64,000 nucleotides of DNA from Sphingomonas abietis (GTDB taxonomy: Bacteria > Pseudomonadota > Alphaproteobacteria > Sphingomonadales > Sphingomonadaceae): contig NZ_CP115174.1 in the NCBI RefSeq assembly GCF_027625475.1, positions 1,798,001-1,862,000 of the forward strand. Direction: 5' to 3'. The notes under the pieces are model-generated. The model was not told the origin of the DNA. It saw only the letters and a program-made list of their open reading frames with translations, and did not search any database. The translations under genes and the position numbers were made by a program. Position 1 is the stretch's first letter. Each line of letters begins with the position of its first letter. Below are positions 8,846 to 17,552 of this stretch, piece by piece.

Positions 8846-9585
8846 TACCTGCATCCGCCAGTCCTGCCATGGGGGGCAGCGCCGGTCTGGCCGTTCCACG
8901 CCATGTCGCCATCATCATGGATGGCAATGGGCGTTGGGCGAAGGCGCGGCGTCTGCCGCGCGTCGCGGGGCACAAACAGGGGGTCGAGGCGGTCAAGCGC
9001 ACGGTGCGCGCCGCCGGCGATCTCGGGCTCGAAGCGTTGACGCTTTACGCCTTTTCGTCGGAAAACTGGCGGCGGCCGGCGACGGAGATCGCCGATCTGA
9101 TGGGGCTGCTGCGGCGTTTCGTGAAATCCGAACTGGCCGAGATCGTCCGCGAGGGCGTGAAGCTGCGGATCATCGGCGATTATCGCAAGCTCGAGCCCGA
9201 TCTGGTCGATCTGCTCGAGGACGCCGTCACCAAGACCGCCTCCAATACGCGGCTCACCCTGTCGATCGCGCTCAACTATGGCGCGCAGGACGAATTGCTG
9301 CGGGCCGCCCGTCGGCTGATGCGCGAAGCGCGCGCCGGCGAGATCGACCCCGACATGCTGGACGATGCGGCGTTCGAGAAGCGGCTCGATACCTATGGGC
9401 TGCCGCGGCTCGATCTGCTGATCCGGACCTCCGGCGAGCAGCGCCTCTCCAATTTTCTGCTGTGGCAGGCGGCCTATGCGGAGCTGGTCTTCACCGATAC
9501 GCTGTGGCCGGATTTCGATCGTGCCCATCTCGCCGCCGCGATCGAGGTTTTCGGCCAGCGCGAGCGGCGCTACGGCGGGCTATGA
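8842..9585 (+). CDS. uppS: Isoprenyl transferase (undecaprenyl diphosphate synthase)
   Basis: Condenses isopentenyl units into the undecaprenyl carrier lipid used for peptidoglycan and surface polysaccharide. The motif [27 protein letters not shown] is the cis-prenyltransferase active site with the catalytic Asp of MDGNGRW. The late block [20 protein letters not shown] is also diagnostic. I give the GTG at 8842, whose GTGA overlaps the frr stop and has a weak GAAGGA upstream. The ATG at 8869, nine codons on, is an equally possible start. It is translationally coupled to cdsA through an ATGA overlap. Confidence 0.93.
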   Translation: MIPASASPAMGGSAGLAVPRHVAIIMDGNGRWAKARRLPRVAGHKQGVEAVKRTVRAAGDLGLEALTLYAFSSENWRRPATEIADLMGLLRRFVKSELAEIVREGVKLRIIGDYRKLEPDLVDLLEDAVTKTASNTRLTLSIALNYGAQDELLRAARRLMREARAGEIDPDMLDDAAFEKRLDTYGLPRLDLLIRTSGEQRLSNFLLWQAAYAELVFTDTLWPDFDRAHLAAAIEVFGQRERRYGGL

Positions 9586-10376
9586 GCGCGGATATTCCCG
9601 TTTCGCCGAAGAAACGCTCCGATCTCCTGTTGCGGAGCGTGACCGGGATCGTCCTGATCGTCGTCGCGGTCGGCTGTCTGGTCTATGGGGGCGAGCCGTT
9701 CTGGATGCTCCTCTCGCTCGCCGCGCTGATCATGATGGCGGAGTGGGCCGGCCTGATCCGCGCGCCGCGCTGGCAGGCGTGGCTGGCGATCGGCGGCCTG
9801 CTGCTGCCGGTCGTCCTGGCCGAGCCGCATGTCGATCTGCCGGCCAAGGCGGCCTGGTACGCGCTGCTGGCCGTCACCCTCGTCGTCGGGATCGCCTCGC
9901 GCAATCTGCGGCTGGCGGCAGGGATGCTCTATGCCGGGCTGCCGGTGCTATCGCTGTTCTACATCCACGACCAGTATGACGGGATCGACCTCAGTTTCTG
10001 GTCGCTGGCGATCGTGTGGGCGACCGATATCGGCGCCTATTTCTCGGGCCGCACCTTCGGCGGCCCGAAGCTGGCGCCGATATGGAGCCCGAACAAGACA
10101 TGGTCGGGCCTGATCGGCGGCATGGCCTGCGCCACCATCGTCGGCTTCGCGCTGACGACGGTGCTGCACGTCCAGCTGCGGCTGGCGGCGCTGTCGGCGC
10201 TGCTGGCGGTGGCGGCGCAGATGGGGGATCTGTTCGAGAGCCAGATGAAACGGCGCGCAGGCGTCAAGGATTCGGGCAAGTTGCTGCCAGGGCATGGCGG
10301 CGTGATGGATCGCCTCGACGGCGCGGTTCCGGTGCTGTGCATCGTGGCGCTGATCGTGGCATCCGGTCTATTGTGA
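9582..10376 (+). CDS. cdsA: Phosphatidate cytidylyltransferase
   Basis: Makes CDP-diacylglycerol from phosphatidic acid and CTP, the common precursor of phosphatidylserine and phosphatidylglycerol. The 264-residue membrane protein has about seven hydrophobic helices and the CdsA signature near the C-terminus: SQMKRRAGVKDSGKLLPGHGG followed by MDRLDG, with the catalytic aspartates. WATDIGAYFSGRTFGG and SPNKTWSG are also typical. The start codon overlaps the uppS stop (ATGA), so translation is coupled. The product supplies PssA, encoded at 4266-5126. Confidence 0.94.
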   Translation: MSADIPVSPKKRSDLLLRSVTGIVLIVVAVGCLVYGGEPFWMLLSLAALIMMAEWAGLIRAPRWQAWLAIGGLLLPVVLAEPHVDLPAKAAWYALLAVTLVVGIASRNLRLAAGMLYAGLPVLSLFYIHDQYDGIDLSFWSLAIVWATDIGAYFSGRTFGGPKLAPIWSPNKTWSGLIGGMACATIVGFALTTVLHVQLRLAALSALLAVAAQMGDLFESQMKRRAGVKDSGKLLPGHGGVMDRLDGAVPVLCIVALIVASGLL

Positions 10377-10381
10377 GCGAC

Positions 10382-11536
10382 ATGCGTAGCATCACCATCC
10401 TCGGCGCGACCGGTTCGGTCGGCACTTCCACCCTTGATCTGGTCGAACGCGAGCCGGATCGCTTCGCGGTCGAGGCACTGACCGCCTACAGCAATGTCGA
10501 AGGCCTCGCCGCCGCCGCCAGGCGGACCCGCGCGAAGATCGCCGTGATCGGCGATGCTGCCCGCTATCAGGCGCTGAAGGAGGCGCTGGCCGGCAGCGAC
10601 GTCGAGGTCGCGGCGGGTGCGCCCGCGATCATCGAGGCGGCGGCGCGGGGAGCGGACTGGACGATGGCCGCGATCGTCGGCCTCGCCGGGCTGGAGCCGG
10701 TGATGGCCGCGCTCGGGCAGGGCAAGGCGCTGGCGCTCGCCAACAAGGAATCGCTGGTCTCGGCCGGATCGATCATGATTCGCGCGGCGGAAAGCTCGGG
10801 CGCGCGGCTGCTGCCGGTCGATTCGGAGCATAATGCGGTGTTCCAATGCTATGAGCCGGAGCCGGGCCGGGTCAGCCGGATCATCCTCACCGCCTCGGGC
10901 GGCCCGTTCCGCACCTGGACGAGCGAGCAGATGCGGGCGGTGACGCCGGCGCAGGCGGTGAAGCATCCCAACTGGTCGATGGGCGCCAAGATCTCGGTCG
11001 ATTCGGCGACGATGATGAACAAGGGCCTCGAACTGATCGAGGCGCATCATCTGTTCCCGGTCGGCGCCGACAGGCTCGAAGTGCTGGTCCACCCGCAGTC
11101 GGTGGTGCATTCGATGGTCGAATATATCGATGGCTCGGTGCTGGCGCAGCTCGGCTCGCCCGACATGCGCGTGCCGATCGCCCACGCGCTGGCCTGGCCC
11201 GATCGGATGGCGACTCCGTGCCAGCGGCTCGATCTCGCCGCCGTCGGCAAGCTCGAATTCGAGGCGCCGGACTTCGATCGCTTCCCGGCACTGGCGCTGG
11301 CCAAGGCGGCGCTGGCCGCAGGCGGGGCACGGCCCGCCGTGCTCAACGCGGCGAACGAGACCGCGGTGGCGGCATTTCTCGCCGGCGAGATCGGCTTCCT
11401 CGATATTGCCGCAATCGTCGCCGAAGTTCTGGCACAATATGAACCACTCGCTCCCCAAACCCTGTCCGACGTCGTGGCGATCGATGTCGAAGCACGCCAC
11501 AAGGCCGCATCGGTGATGCGGAGGATGGCGGCGTGA
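10382..11536 (+). CDS. dxr: 1-deoxy-D-xylulose 5-phosphate reductoisomerase
   Basis: Second enzyme of the non-mevalonate (MEP) isoprenoid pathway; converts DXP to MEP with NADPH. Residues 8-14 (GATGSVG) form the NADPH-binding loop. The block LPVDSEHNAVFQC contains the metal- and substrate-binding acidic residues, and KISVDSATMMNKGLELIEAH is diagnostic. Length (384) is normal. I use the ATG at 10382; an in-frame GTG three codons earlier overlaps the cdsA stop. It ends inside the rseP start with a 4-base overlap. Confidence 0.95.
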   Translation: MRSITILGATGSVGTSTLDLVEREPDRFAVEALTAYSNVEGLAAAARRTRAKIAVIGDAARYQALKEALAGSDVEVAAGAPAIIEAAARGADWTMAAIVGLAGLEPVMAALGQGKALALANKESLVSAGSIMIRAAESSGARLLPVDSEHNAVFQCYEPEPGRVSRIILTASGGPFRTWTSEQMRAVTPAQAVKHPNWSMGAKISVDSATMMNKGLELIEAHHLFPVGADRLEVLVHPQSVVHSMVEYIDGSVLAQLGSPDMRVPIAHALAWPDRMATPCQRLDLAAVGKLEFEAPDFDRFPALALAKAALAAGGARPAVLNAANETAVAAFLAGEIGFLDIAAIVAEVLAQYEPLAPQTLSDVVAIDVEARHKAASVMRRMAA

Positions 11537-12666
11537 ATGCAGTCGGTGGACTGATCTGGGCGATAGCCTGTTTCCTGGTCGTGATCGGGCCGCTGATCTT
11601 CATCCATGAGATGGGGCATTATCTCGTCGGCCGCTGGTTCGGGGTGAAGGCGGAGGCGTTCTCGATCGGCTTCGGCAACGAAGTGGTCGGCTGGACCGAC
11701 AAGCGCGGCACCCGCTGGAAGATCGCGACGCTGCCGCTCGGCGGCTATGTCCGCTTCGCCGGGGACATGAACCCGGCCAGCCAGCCCAGCCCCGAATGGC
11801 TTTCGCTGCCGGCCGAGGAGCGCCGCCAGACCTTCCAGGCCAAGCCGGTATGGCAGCGCTTCCTGATCGTGTTCGCCGGACCCGCGGTGAATTTCCTGTT
11901 CGCCTTCGTCGTGATCGCCGGCGTGCTGGTCGCCTATGGCGAGCCGGTGACGCCGCCGGTGATTTCCGCGGTGCTGCCGCATTCGGCGGCGGCCAGCGCC
12001 GGCCTCCAGGTCGGAGACCGGATCGTCAGCCTGGATGGCGGCGCGGTGCGGCGGTTCGAGGATGTCGGTTTCTACACCGCGCTCCATCCCGACATGACGG
12101 TGCAGATCGGCCTGATCCGGGCCGGTCGCGCCCTGACCGTCCCGGCCCATATGCAGGCCGAAACCCTGGCCGACAAATTCGGCAACAAGGCGCGCATCGG
12201 GCGGCTCGGCATCTATCCGATCCGCGGTGCGATGCGCCCGGTGCCGCTGATCGAGGTGCCGCGCCGCTCCGCCGATCTGGTCGTCCAGTCGGTCGGCACC
12301 ACGCTGACCGCGATCGGCCAGATCATCGGTGGTGAGCGTTCGGCCAAGGAATTGTCCGGCCCGGTCGGCATGGCGAGGGTGGCCGGCGAGCAGGCGACGC
12401 TGGGCTGGTTCGCGATGGTTCTGTTGATGGTCGGTATCTCGATCAATCTCGGGTTCATCAATCTCCTGCCAATTCCGATGCTGGATGGCGGACATCTTCT
12501 CTTCTACATCGTCGAGGCGGTGCGCCGGAGGCCGGTGCAGCCGCAGGTTCAGGAATGGGCATTCCGATCGGGGCTTGCGCTTCTGCTCGGTCTCATGCTG
12601 TTCGTGACATTCAACGATCTCGGGTCGACCGGGTTGTGGCAGAAGCTGGCTGGGCTGATGGGCTGA
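11533..12666 (+). CDS. rseP: RIP metalloprotease RseP (site-2 protease)
   Basis: Intramembrane zinc protease that cleaves membrane-bound substrates such as anti-sigma factors. The first helix contains the zinc motif His25-Glu26-x-x-His29 (IFIHEMGHYLVG). A PDZ domain follows around residues 125-200 (AGLQVGDRIVSLDGG), and the C-terminal membrane segment contributes the third ligand region NLLPIPMLDGGHLLF. The 377-residue length is usual; proteins of this type often have one or two PDZ domains and this one appears to have one clear copy. The start is GTG, overlapping the dxr stop. Position before bamA is canonical. Confidence 0.94.
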   Translation: MNAVGGLIWAIACFLVVIGPLIFIHEMGHYLVGRWFGVKAEAFSIGFGNEVVGWTDKRGTRWKIATLPLGGYVRFAGDMNPASQPSPEWLSLPAEERRQTFQAKPVWQRFLIVFAGPAVNFLFAFVVIAGVLVAYGEPVTPPVISAVLPHSAAASAGLQVGDRIVSLDGGAVRRFEDVGFYTALHPDMTVQIGLIRAGRALTVPAHMQAETLADKFGNKARIGRLGIYPIRGAMRPVPLIEVPRRSADLVVQSVGTTLTAIGQIIGGERSAKELSGPVGMARVAGEQATLGWFAMVLLMVGISINLGFINLLPIPMLDGGHLLFYIVEAVRRRPVQPQVQEWAFRSGLALLLGLMLFVTFNDLGSTGLWQKLAGLMG

Positions 12667-12696
12667 GGGGTTCTGACGCTTGGCGGGTTGATCGAC

Positions 12697-12719
12697 CGCC
12701 CCCGATCGGGCAGGGGGCG
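12697..12719 (+). terminator. Possible attenuator hairpin between rseP and bamA
   Basis: A perfect 7-base GC stem (12697-12703 with 12713-12719) and 9-base loop lie in the 118-base gap before bamA. Only TAATT follows, so full termination is unlikely. It could set the relative level of bamA against upstream genes, or mark a separate bamA promoter. Confidence 0.35.
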
Positions 12720-12784
12720 TAATTCTGGGAGCAGCGGGCGTCTCATATGAGGCGTCGCGCAAGCGCGAGGGCGGGTACACAAGC

Positions 12785-15514
12785 GTGAAAATGGAAGTCA
12801 AGCACAGGCGGATCGCTTCCGTGCTGCTGATCGGGACGATCCTCGGCGCAGGCTATGCCGTTCCGGCGGATGCCGCCAAGAAGGCGCCCAAGCCGCATGG
12901 CGTGCCGGTGCCGATGGAAGCTGTCACGCCCACCACCCCGGCGCCCGACGCCGCGTCGCCGTCCGAGACGATCCGTTCGATCAAGGTGACGGGCAATCAG
13001 CGCCTCGAATCCGAGACGGTGCTGTCCTACGTGAAGCTCGCCGTCGGTGGCACCTACACCCGTGAGGCAGGCGATACGGCCCTGAAGGCGCTCTACGCGA
13101 CCGAGCTGTTCGCCGACGTCACCATCAAGGACAATAATGGCGGCGATCTGGTGATCGCCGTGCGTGAGAACCCGGTCGTCAACCGTATCGTGCTCGAGGG
13201 CAACAAGCGGCTGAAGAACGACAAGATCATGCCGGAGATCAAGCTCTCCGCCCGGGAGATCTTCACCCGTTCGAAGGTGCGCGCCGACGTCGGCCGGATC
13301 ATCGAGCTGTATCGCCGCCAGGGCCGCTATGCCGCCACCGTCGATCCGCAGATGGTGCTGCTCGATCAGAACCGCGTCGACGTCGTGTTCGAGATCCACG
13401 AGGGCGACAAGTCCAAGGTCCAGCGGATCAACATCATCGGCAACGACCATTTCTCGGACAGCCAGCTGAAAGGCCAGATGGCGACCAAGGAAGCGACGCT
13501 GCTCCACTTCCTGTCGTCGGGCACCAGCTACGATCCCGATCGTATGGCCTATGACCAGCAGAAGATGCGTCAGTTCTACCTGACCAACGGCTATGCCGAC
13601 TTCCGCGTCACCTCGGCCGTCGCGGAGCTGACCCCCGACAAGAAGGACTTCACCATCACCTATGTGGTGGAGGAGGGTAAGCGCTACAAGTTCGGCGACG
13701 TGAAGGTCGAGAGCGACATTCGCGATCTCAAGCCGGAAGCGCTGCAGCCGCTGGTCAAGATGAAGCCGGGCGATTGGTACAACGCCAAGGCGGTGGAAGA
13801 CACGGTCGATTCGATGACCGAGACGGCCGGTCTGCTCGGCTATGCCTTCGCCAACATCGATCCCAATTTCGACCGCAACGCCGACAAGCTGACGATGGGC
13901 GTCACCTACAAGGTGAACCAGAGCCCGCGCGTCTATATCGAGCGTGTGGACATCAACGGCAACACGCTGACCCAGGACAAGGTCGTGCGCCGCGAGTTCC
14001 GCGTCGCCGAGGGCGATGCCTTCAACGGCTATCAGGTCAAGCGCTCGCGCGATCGCATCCGCTCGCTCGGCTATTTCCAGGACAAGCTGGAGATCGACCA
14101 GAAGCCCGGATCGGCACCGGACAAGGTGATCCTGGAGGCCAACGTCCAGGAGAAGTCGACCGGCCAGCTCCAGATATCGGCGGGTTATTCGAGCCTCGAG
14201 AAGTTCATCATCAACCTCTCGATCGAGCAGTCGAACTTCCGCGGCAAGGGCCAGACGGTCCGGGCATCGGCCGATTGGTCGGCCTATTCGAAGTCGGTCA
14301 GCCTCGGCTTCACCGAGCCCTATCTGTTCGACAAGAACGTAGCGCTCGGCTTCGATATCTTCCGCCGCGATTATCGCTCGTTCGACTACACGACCGACAA
14401 CAACCGGAACACCACCTACAACCAGACGACGACGGGCTTCCAGGTCCGCCTCGGCATCCCGCTGACCGAATATTGGTCGCTGGCGACCCGCTACGGGCTC
14501 AGCCAGGACAAGGTGTCGCTGGACAAGGACACCTATTACAGCACGGACAATGCCGCCAACATCCTGGCCTGCGATCCGATCATCGCGGGTCGTTACCTCT
14601 GCGATGCCGTCGGCAATCGCACCACGTCGTCGGTCGGCTACAGCATCGTCTATGATAATCTGAACAACCGCATCCTGCCGACGGCGGGCAACCGCTTCGT
14701 CTTCGGCCAGGATTTCGCGGGCCTCGGCGGCAGCGTGAAATATGTCCGCGTCACCGCGCAGGACGACAAATATGTCAATGTCGGCAGCGGCTTCGTGCTG
14801 AACGTCCATGGCGAGGGCGGCTATATCATGCCCTATGGATCGAAGCGCTACGACGATATCGGGGACGAGGTCGATCGTATCCGCCTCACCGATCGTTTCT
14901 ATCTCGGCGAGCCGCAGCTGCGTGGTTTCGACATTCGCGGCATCGGCCCGCGGGTGGTCCGCTATTCGATCGCGTCGGGCACTACGACCCCGGAATACAC
15001 CAAGGACGGCAGGTTGCAGGATGATGCGCTGGGTGGCCGCGCCTATTATCTCGGCCATCTGGAAATGCAGGTTCCGCTTGGTGCGGGTGCCAAGGAAGCT
15101 GGCTTCAAGCCGTCGATCTTCATGGACGCCGGCTCCGTATTTGGAACCAAGGCGCCGGCGCTGACCAATGGCGACGGCACCGTGCTGCCGACCGATCCGA
15201 CGCTGACCCGCCCGGTCAAGAGTTCGAGCGGCGGGCTGCAGTGCATCAGCACCGACGGCAATTCCACGGTCACGGCCAAAACGGGCAAAACCTGTGCGGC
15301 GAACAGCATCGACTATGTGTCGCAGATCTATGGCGGTAATGGCTTCCAGGAAGTCTATTATGGTGGCAGCTGGAAGCCGCGCCTGTCGGTCGGTTTCGGT
15401 GTGTCCTGGAATTCGCCTTTTGGTCCGTTGCGGATTGACATCGCCAAGGCGCTGGTCAAGCAAAAGGGCGACGAAACCAAACTCTTCTCCTTCAACGTGG
15501 GAACCCAGTTCTGA
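12785..15514 (+). CDS. bamA: Outer membrane protein assembly factor BamA
   Basis: Core of the BAM machine that folds beta-barrel proteins into the outer membrane. A signal peptide (about residues 1-35, ending around VPADAAKKAP) is followed by five POTRA-like repeats (about 60-430; for example IRSIKVTGNQRLESETV) and a C-terminal barrel with YFLGEPQLRGFDIRGIGPR and the closing phenylalanine. At 909 residues it is longer than the roughly 800 of E. coli; the extra length is in barrel loops. Two loops carry close cysteine pairs (Cys596/Cys606 and Cys820/Cys837). The start is GTG 12785, with an ATG two codons on. Its stop overlaps the skp start. Confidence 0.95.
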   Translation: MKMEVKHRRIASVLLIGTILGAGYAVPADAAKKAPKPHGVPVPMEAVTPTTPAPDAASPSETIRSIKVTGNQRLESETVLSYVKLAVGGTYTREAGDTALKALYATELFADVTIKDNNGGDLVIAVRENPVVNRIVLEGNKRLKNDKIMPEIKLSAREIFTRSKVRADVGRIIELYRRQGRYAATVDPQMVLLDQNRVDVVFEIHEGDKSKVQRINIIGNDHFSDSQLKGQMATKEATLLHFLSSGTSYDPDRMAYDQQKMRQFYLTNGYADFRVTSAVAELTPDKKDFTITYVVEEGKRYKFGDVKVESDIRDLKPEALQPLVKMKPGDWYNAKAVEDTVDSMTETAGLLGYAFANIDPNFDRNADKLTMGVTYKVNQSPRVYIERVDINGNTLTQDKVVRREFRVAEGDAFNGYQVKRSRDRIRSLGYFQDKLEIDQKPGSAPDKVILEANVQEKSTGQLQISAGYSSLEKFIINLSIEQSNFRGKGQTVRASADWSAYSKSVSLGFTEPYLFDKNVALGFDIFRRDYRSFDYTTDNNRNTTYNQTTTGFQVRLGIPLTEYWSLATRYGLSQDKVSLDKDTYYSTDNAANILACDPIIAGRYLCDAVGNRTTSSVGYSIVYDNLNNRILPTAGNRFVFGQDFAGLGGSVKYVRVTAQDDKYVNVGSGFVLNVHGEGGYIMPYGSKRYDDIGDEVDRIRLTDRFYLGEPQLRGFDIRGIGPRVVRYSIASGTTTPEYTKDGRLQDDALGGRAYYLGHLEMQVPLGAGAKEAGFKPSIFMDAGSVFGTKAPALTNGDGTVLPTDPTLTRPVKSSSGGLQCISTDGNSTVTAKTGKTCAANSIDYVSQIYGGNGFQEVYYGGSWKPRLSVGFGVSWNSPFGPLRIDIAKALVKQKGDETKLFSFNVGTQF

Positions 15515-16131
15515 TGACCAAGATGTTCAAGTCGGCCATGCTGGCCGCCACCGCCGCCGTTTCGTTCACGGCTGTGCCTGCGTTCGCGGCCGACACCGCC
15601 GGCGGCACGCTGGTGGTGGATTTCGATCAGGTTTTCCAGAATTCGGCCGCCGGCAAGAGCGCCAGCTCGCAGATCAGCGCGAAGTATCAGCCGATCGGCA
15701 CGCAGCGTAAGGCCGCGTTCGACAGCGCCGTCGCCGCCTATAACGCGCAGGTCGAAGCGGTGAAGAAGGCCACCAAGCCGGGCACCCAGCCGCAGGGCAC
15801 CCCCGCGCTCCAGGCCGCCGGCCAGCGCGTGCAGCAGGCGCAGGATTCGGCCGAGCAGCTCAACCAGGAAGTCAACCAGGTCGTCAGCTACGTCCGCTCG
15901 CAGATCGTCGATCATGCCCGTCCGGTGGCTGAGCAGATCCGCGGCGAGAAGAAGGCTGCCGTCGTGATCAGCAAGGATTCGGCGCTCGCATCCGATCCGG
16001 CGAACGACATCACCGCGACGCTGATCCAGCGCCTCGACACGTCCTTCCCGACCGCGAGCATCGTGCTGCCGCAGCAGTCCGCCGGCCAGGCGCCGGCCGC
16101 GTCGAACCCGCAGGCCCCGCAGGGCCGGTGA
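15514..16131 (+). CDS. OmpH/Skp-family periplasmic chaperone
   Basis: Holds unfolded outer-membrane proteins in the periplasm on their way to BamA. The 205-residue protein has a clear signal peptide (cleavage likely after VPAFA, about residue 25), then a beta strand [19 protein letters not shown] typical of OmpH, and long Ala/Gln-rich helices expected to form the tentacle-like coiled coil. A flexible Gln/Pro/Ala tail ends the protein. The position directly after bamA, with a TGATG stop-start overlap, is the classic skp location. The sequence is divergent, so I leave the symbol blank. Confidence 0.88.
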   Translation: MTKMFKSAMLAATAAVSFTAVPAFAADTAGGTLVVDFDQVFQNSAAGKSASSQISAKYQPIGTQRKAAFDSAVAAYNAQVEAVKKATKPGTQPQGTPALQAAGQRVQQAQDSAEQLNQEVNQVVSYVRSQIVDHARPVAEQIRGEKKAAVVISKDSALASDPANDITATLIQRLDTSFPTASIVLPQQSAGQAPAASNPQAPQGR

Positions 16132-16607
16132 GCGACGCAGTGACGGATGGCGCCACCATCGGCCCGCTGGATATTCGGCGGGTGATGGCGGCGCTGCCGC
16201 ACCGTTATCCGATGCTGCTGGTCGATCGGGTCGAGGAAATCGTCCCGAACAGGTCGATCCGCGCCATCAAGGCGGTGTCGTTCAACGAAGGCTTCTTCCA
16301 GGGGCATTTCCCGGGCCGTCCGATCATGCCGGGCGTGCTGATCGTCGAGGCGCTGGCGCAGGCCGCCGGTGTCCTCGCGGTCGAAAGCTTCGGGCTCTCG
16401 GGGACGGGCAAGCTCGTCTATTTCATGGCGATCGAGGGCGCGAAGTTCCGCACCCCGGTCGAGCCCGGCGTGCTGCTGACGCTGGAGGTCGAGGTCGTCC
16501 AATTGCGCGGCAAGATCTGCAAGTTCGCCGGCAAGGCCTCGATCGCGGGCAAGCTGGCGGCCGAAGCGCAATTCACCGCGATGATCGCCGACCCGCCAAG
16601 CGAATAG
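16128..16607 (+). CDS. fabZ: 3-hydroxyacyl-ACP dehydratase FabZ
   Basis: Dehydrates beta-hydroxyacyl-ACP in fatty-acid elongation. The hot-dog protein of 159 residues shows [16 protein letters not shown] and the catalytic histidine motif [23 protein letters not shown], whose Glu completes the active site. The GTG start overlaps the preceding stop codon (GTGA). In many Gram-negatives lpxD sits between skp and fabZ and lpxA follows; both are missing here, which fits a sphingomonad lacking classical lipid A. A hairpin with a short T run follows at 16654. Confidence 0.96.
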   Translation: MSDAVTDGATIGPLDIRRVMAALPHRYPMLLVDRVEEIVPNRSIRAIKAVSFNEGFFQGHFPGRPIMPGVLIVEALAQAAGVLAVESFGLSGTGKLVYFMAIEGAKFRTPVEPGVLLTLEVEVVQLRGKICKFAGKASIAGKLAAEAQFTAMIADPPSE

Positions 16608-16653
16608 GCCGTCTTCGCAAACAACCCGCCCCCGAGATTGTCCGGGGCCAGAG

Positions 16654-16684
16654 CGCCCGCTTCGATCCGTCGGAGCGGGCGTTT
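16654..16684 (+). terminator. Terminator after fabZ
   Basis: CGCCCGCT (16654-16661) pairs with AGCGGGCG (16674-16681), followed by TTT. It lies 46 bases beyond fabZ, in front of the convergent mobA gene. The T run is short, so strength is uncertain. Confidence 0.5.
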
Positions 16685-16696
16685 GCGTAGGCCGCT

Positions 16697-17221
16697 TTAT
16701 CTGGGGCGGAAGGCGGTCAGATCGCCCGGCGTGTTGATATTGGCGATGTCGTTCTCATAGGCGATGCTGCGGGCGCCGATCCTGTCGGCCCATGCCCGCA
16801 TCGATCGCGATGCACCGCTCTCCAGATAGCGAGCCAGCGCGTCGGCATGGTGGGGCTTCCACAGGCCGATCGTCGGTTGTGCCATCAGCAGCGCATCCGG
16901 CGGCCCGAGAATCGCGAGCAGATCGGGCGGCAATGCCGGCAGGTCGCAGCTGCTCGTCAGCACCGCATCATATCCGTGAGCCGAGGCATGGCCCAACGCA
17001 CCGGCGAGCCCGCCGAGCGGGCCGAGGCCCGGCTCCGGTCGATCGTCGATCCGTGGGATGCCGGGCCAATCCCGCCCGATCACGACCAGCGCCTCGCATT
17101 GGAGGCGCATCCGATCGGCGACATGATCGAGCATCGGCCTGCCGTCGATCAATGCCAGCGCCTTGTCGCTGCCGAAACGCCGCGACTGTCCGCCGGCGAG
17201 GAGCGCGCCCAATATCCTCAT
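16697..17221 (-). CDS. mobA: Molybdenum cofactor guanylyltransferase
   Basis: Attaches GMP to molybdopterin to give the guanine dinucleotide cofactor of DMSO-reductase-family enzymes such as formate dehydrogenase. The N-terminus ILGALLAGGQSRRFGSDKAL is the nucleotide-binding LAGG signature with the conserved basic residues, followed by PGLGPLGGLAGAL and TSSCDLPALP, the metal-binding Asp region. At 174 residues it is slightly short but complete. It is divergent from rpmE. fdhD, a partner in the same cofactor maturation route, is separate at 39093. Confidence 0.9.
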   Translation of the reverse strand: MRILGALLAGGQSRRFGSDKALALIDGRPMLDHVADRMRLQCEALVVIGRDWPGIPRIDDRPEPGLGPLGGLAGALGHASAHGYDAVLTSSCDLPALPPDLLAILGPPDALLMAQPTIGLWKPHHADALARYLESGASRSMRAWADRIGARSIAYENDIANINTPGDLTAFRPR

Positions 17222-17304
17222 GACTTGCGTTCGGGCAGGGCTTCCACTATCGGGGCGACCTTCCGGAGCCGGTCGGAAACCGGCACCTTCTGGAGTTTGC
17301 GCAC

Positions 17305-17538
17305 GTGAAGCAGAACACCCATCCCGAATATCACATGATCACCGTCCAGATGACCGACGGCACCACCTACCAGACCCACTCGACCTGGGGCAAGGAAGGC
17401 GACACGCTGCTGCTCGACATCGATCCGCTGTCGCACCCGGCCTGGACCGGCGGTCGTGGCTCGCTGCTGGATGCCGGCGGCCAGGTCGCGCGCTTCAACA
17501 AGCGTTTCGGCAGCTTCGGCAGCCTCGCCAAGAAGTAA
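17305..17538 (+). CDS. rpmE: 50S ribosomal protein L31
   Basis: Small ribosomal protein of 77 residues. [35 protein letters not shown] and HPAWTGG match the alphaproteobacterial L31 form. It lacks the CxxC zinc motif found in zinc-binding L31 proteins, as do other alphaproteobacterial copies, so it should be zinc independent. The start is a GTG with TGGAG nine bases upstream. It stands alone, divergent from mobA and convergent with the CoA transferase gene. Confidence 0.92.
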   Translation: MKQNTHPEYHMITVQMTDGTTYQTHSTWGKEGDTLLLDIDPLSHPAWTGGRGSLLDAGGQVARFNKRFGSFGSLAKK

Positions 17539-17552
17539 TCGGGCGGGGGAGC

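Noticed and set aside
12743..15463. A 906-codon open frame on the minus strand opposite bamA
   Set aside because: In GC-rich DNA the antisense frame of a real gene stays open by codon bias. The sense frame encodes a full BamA with all domains, and the antisense product has no signal, domain or ribosome binding site.
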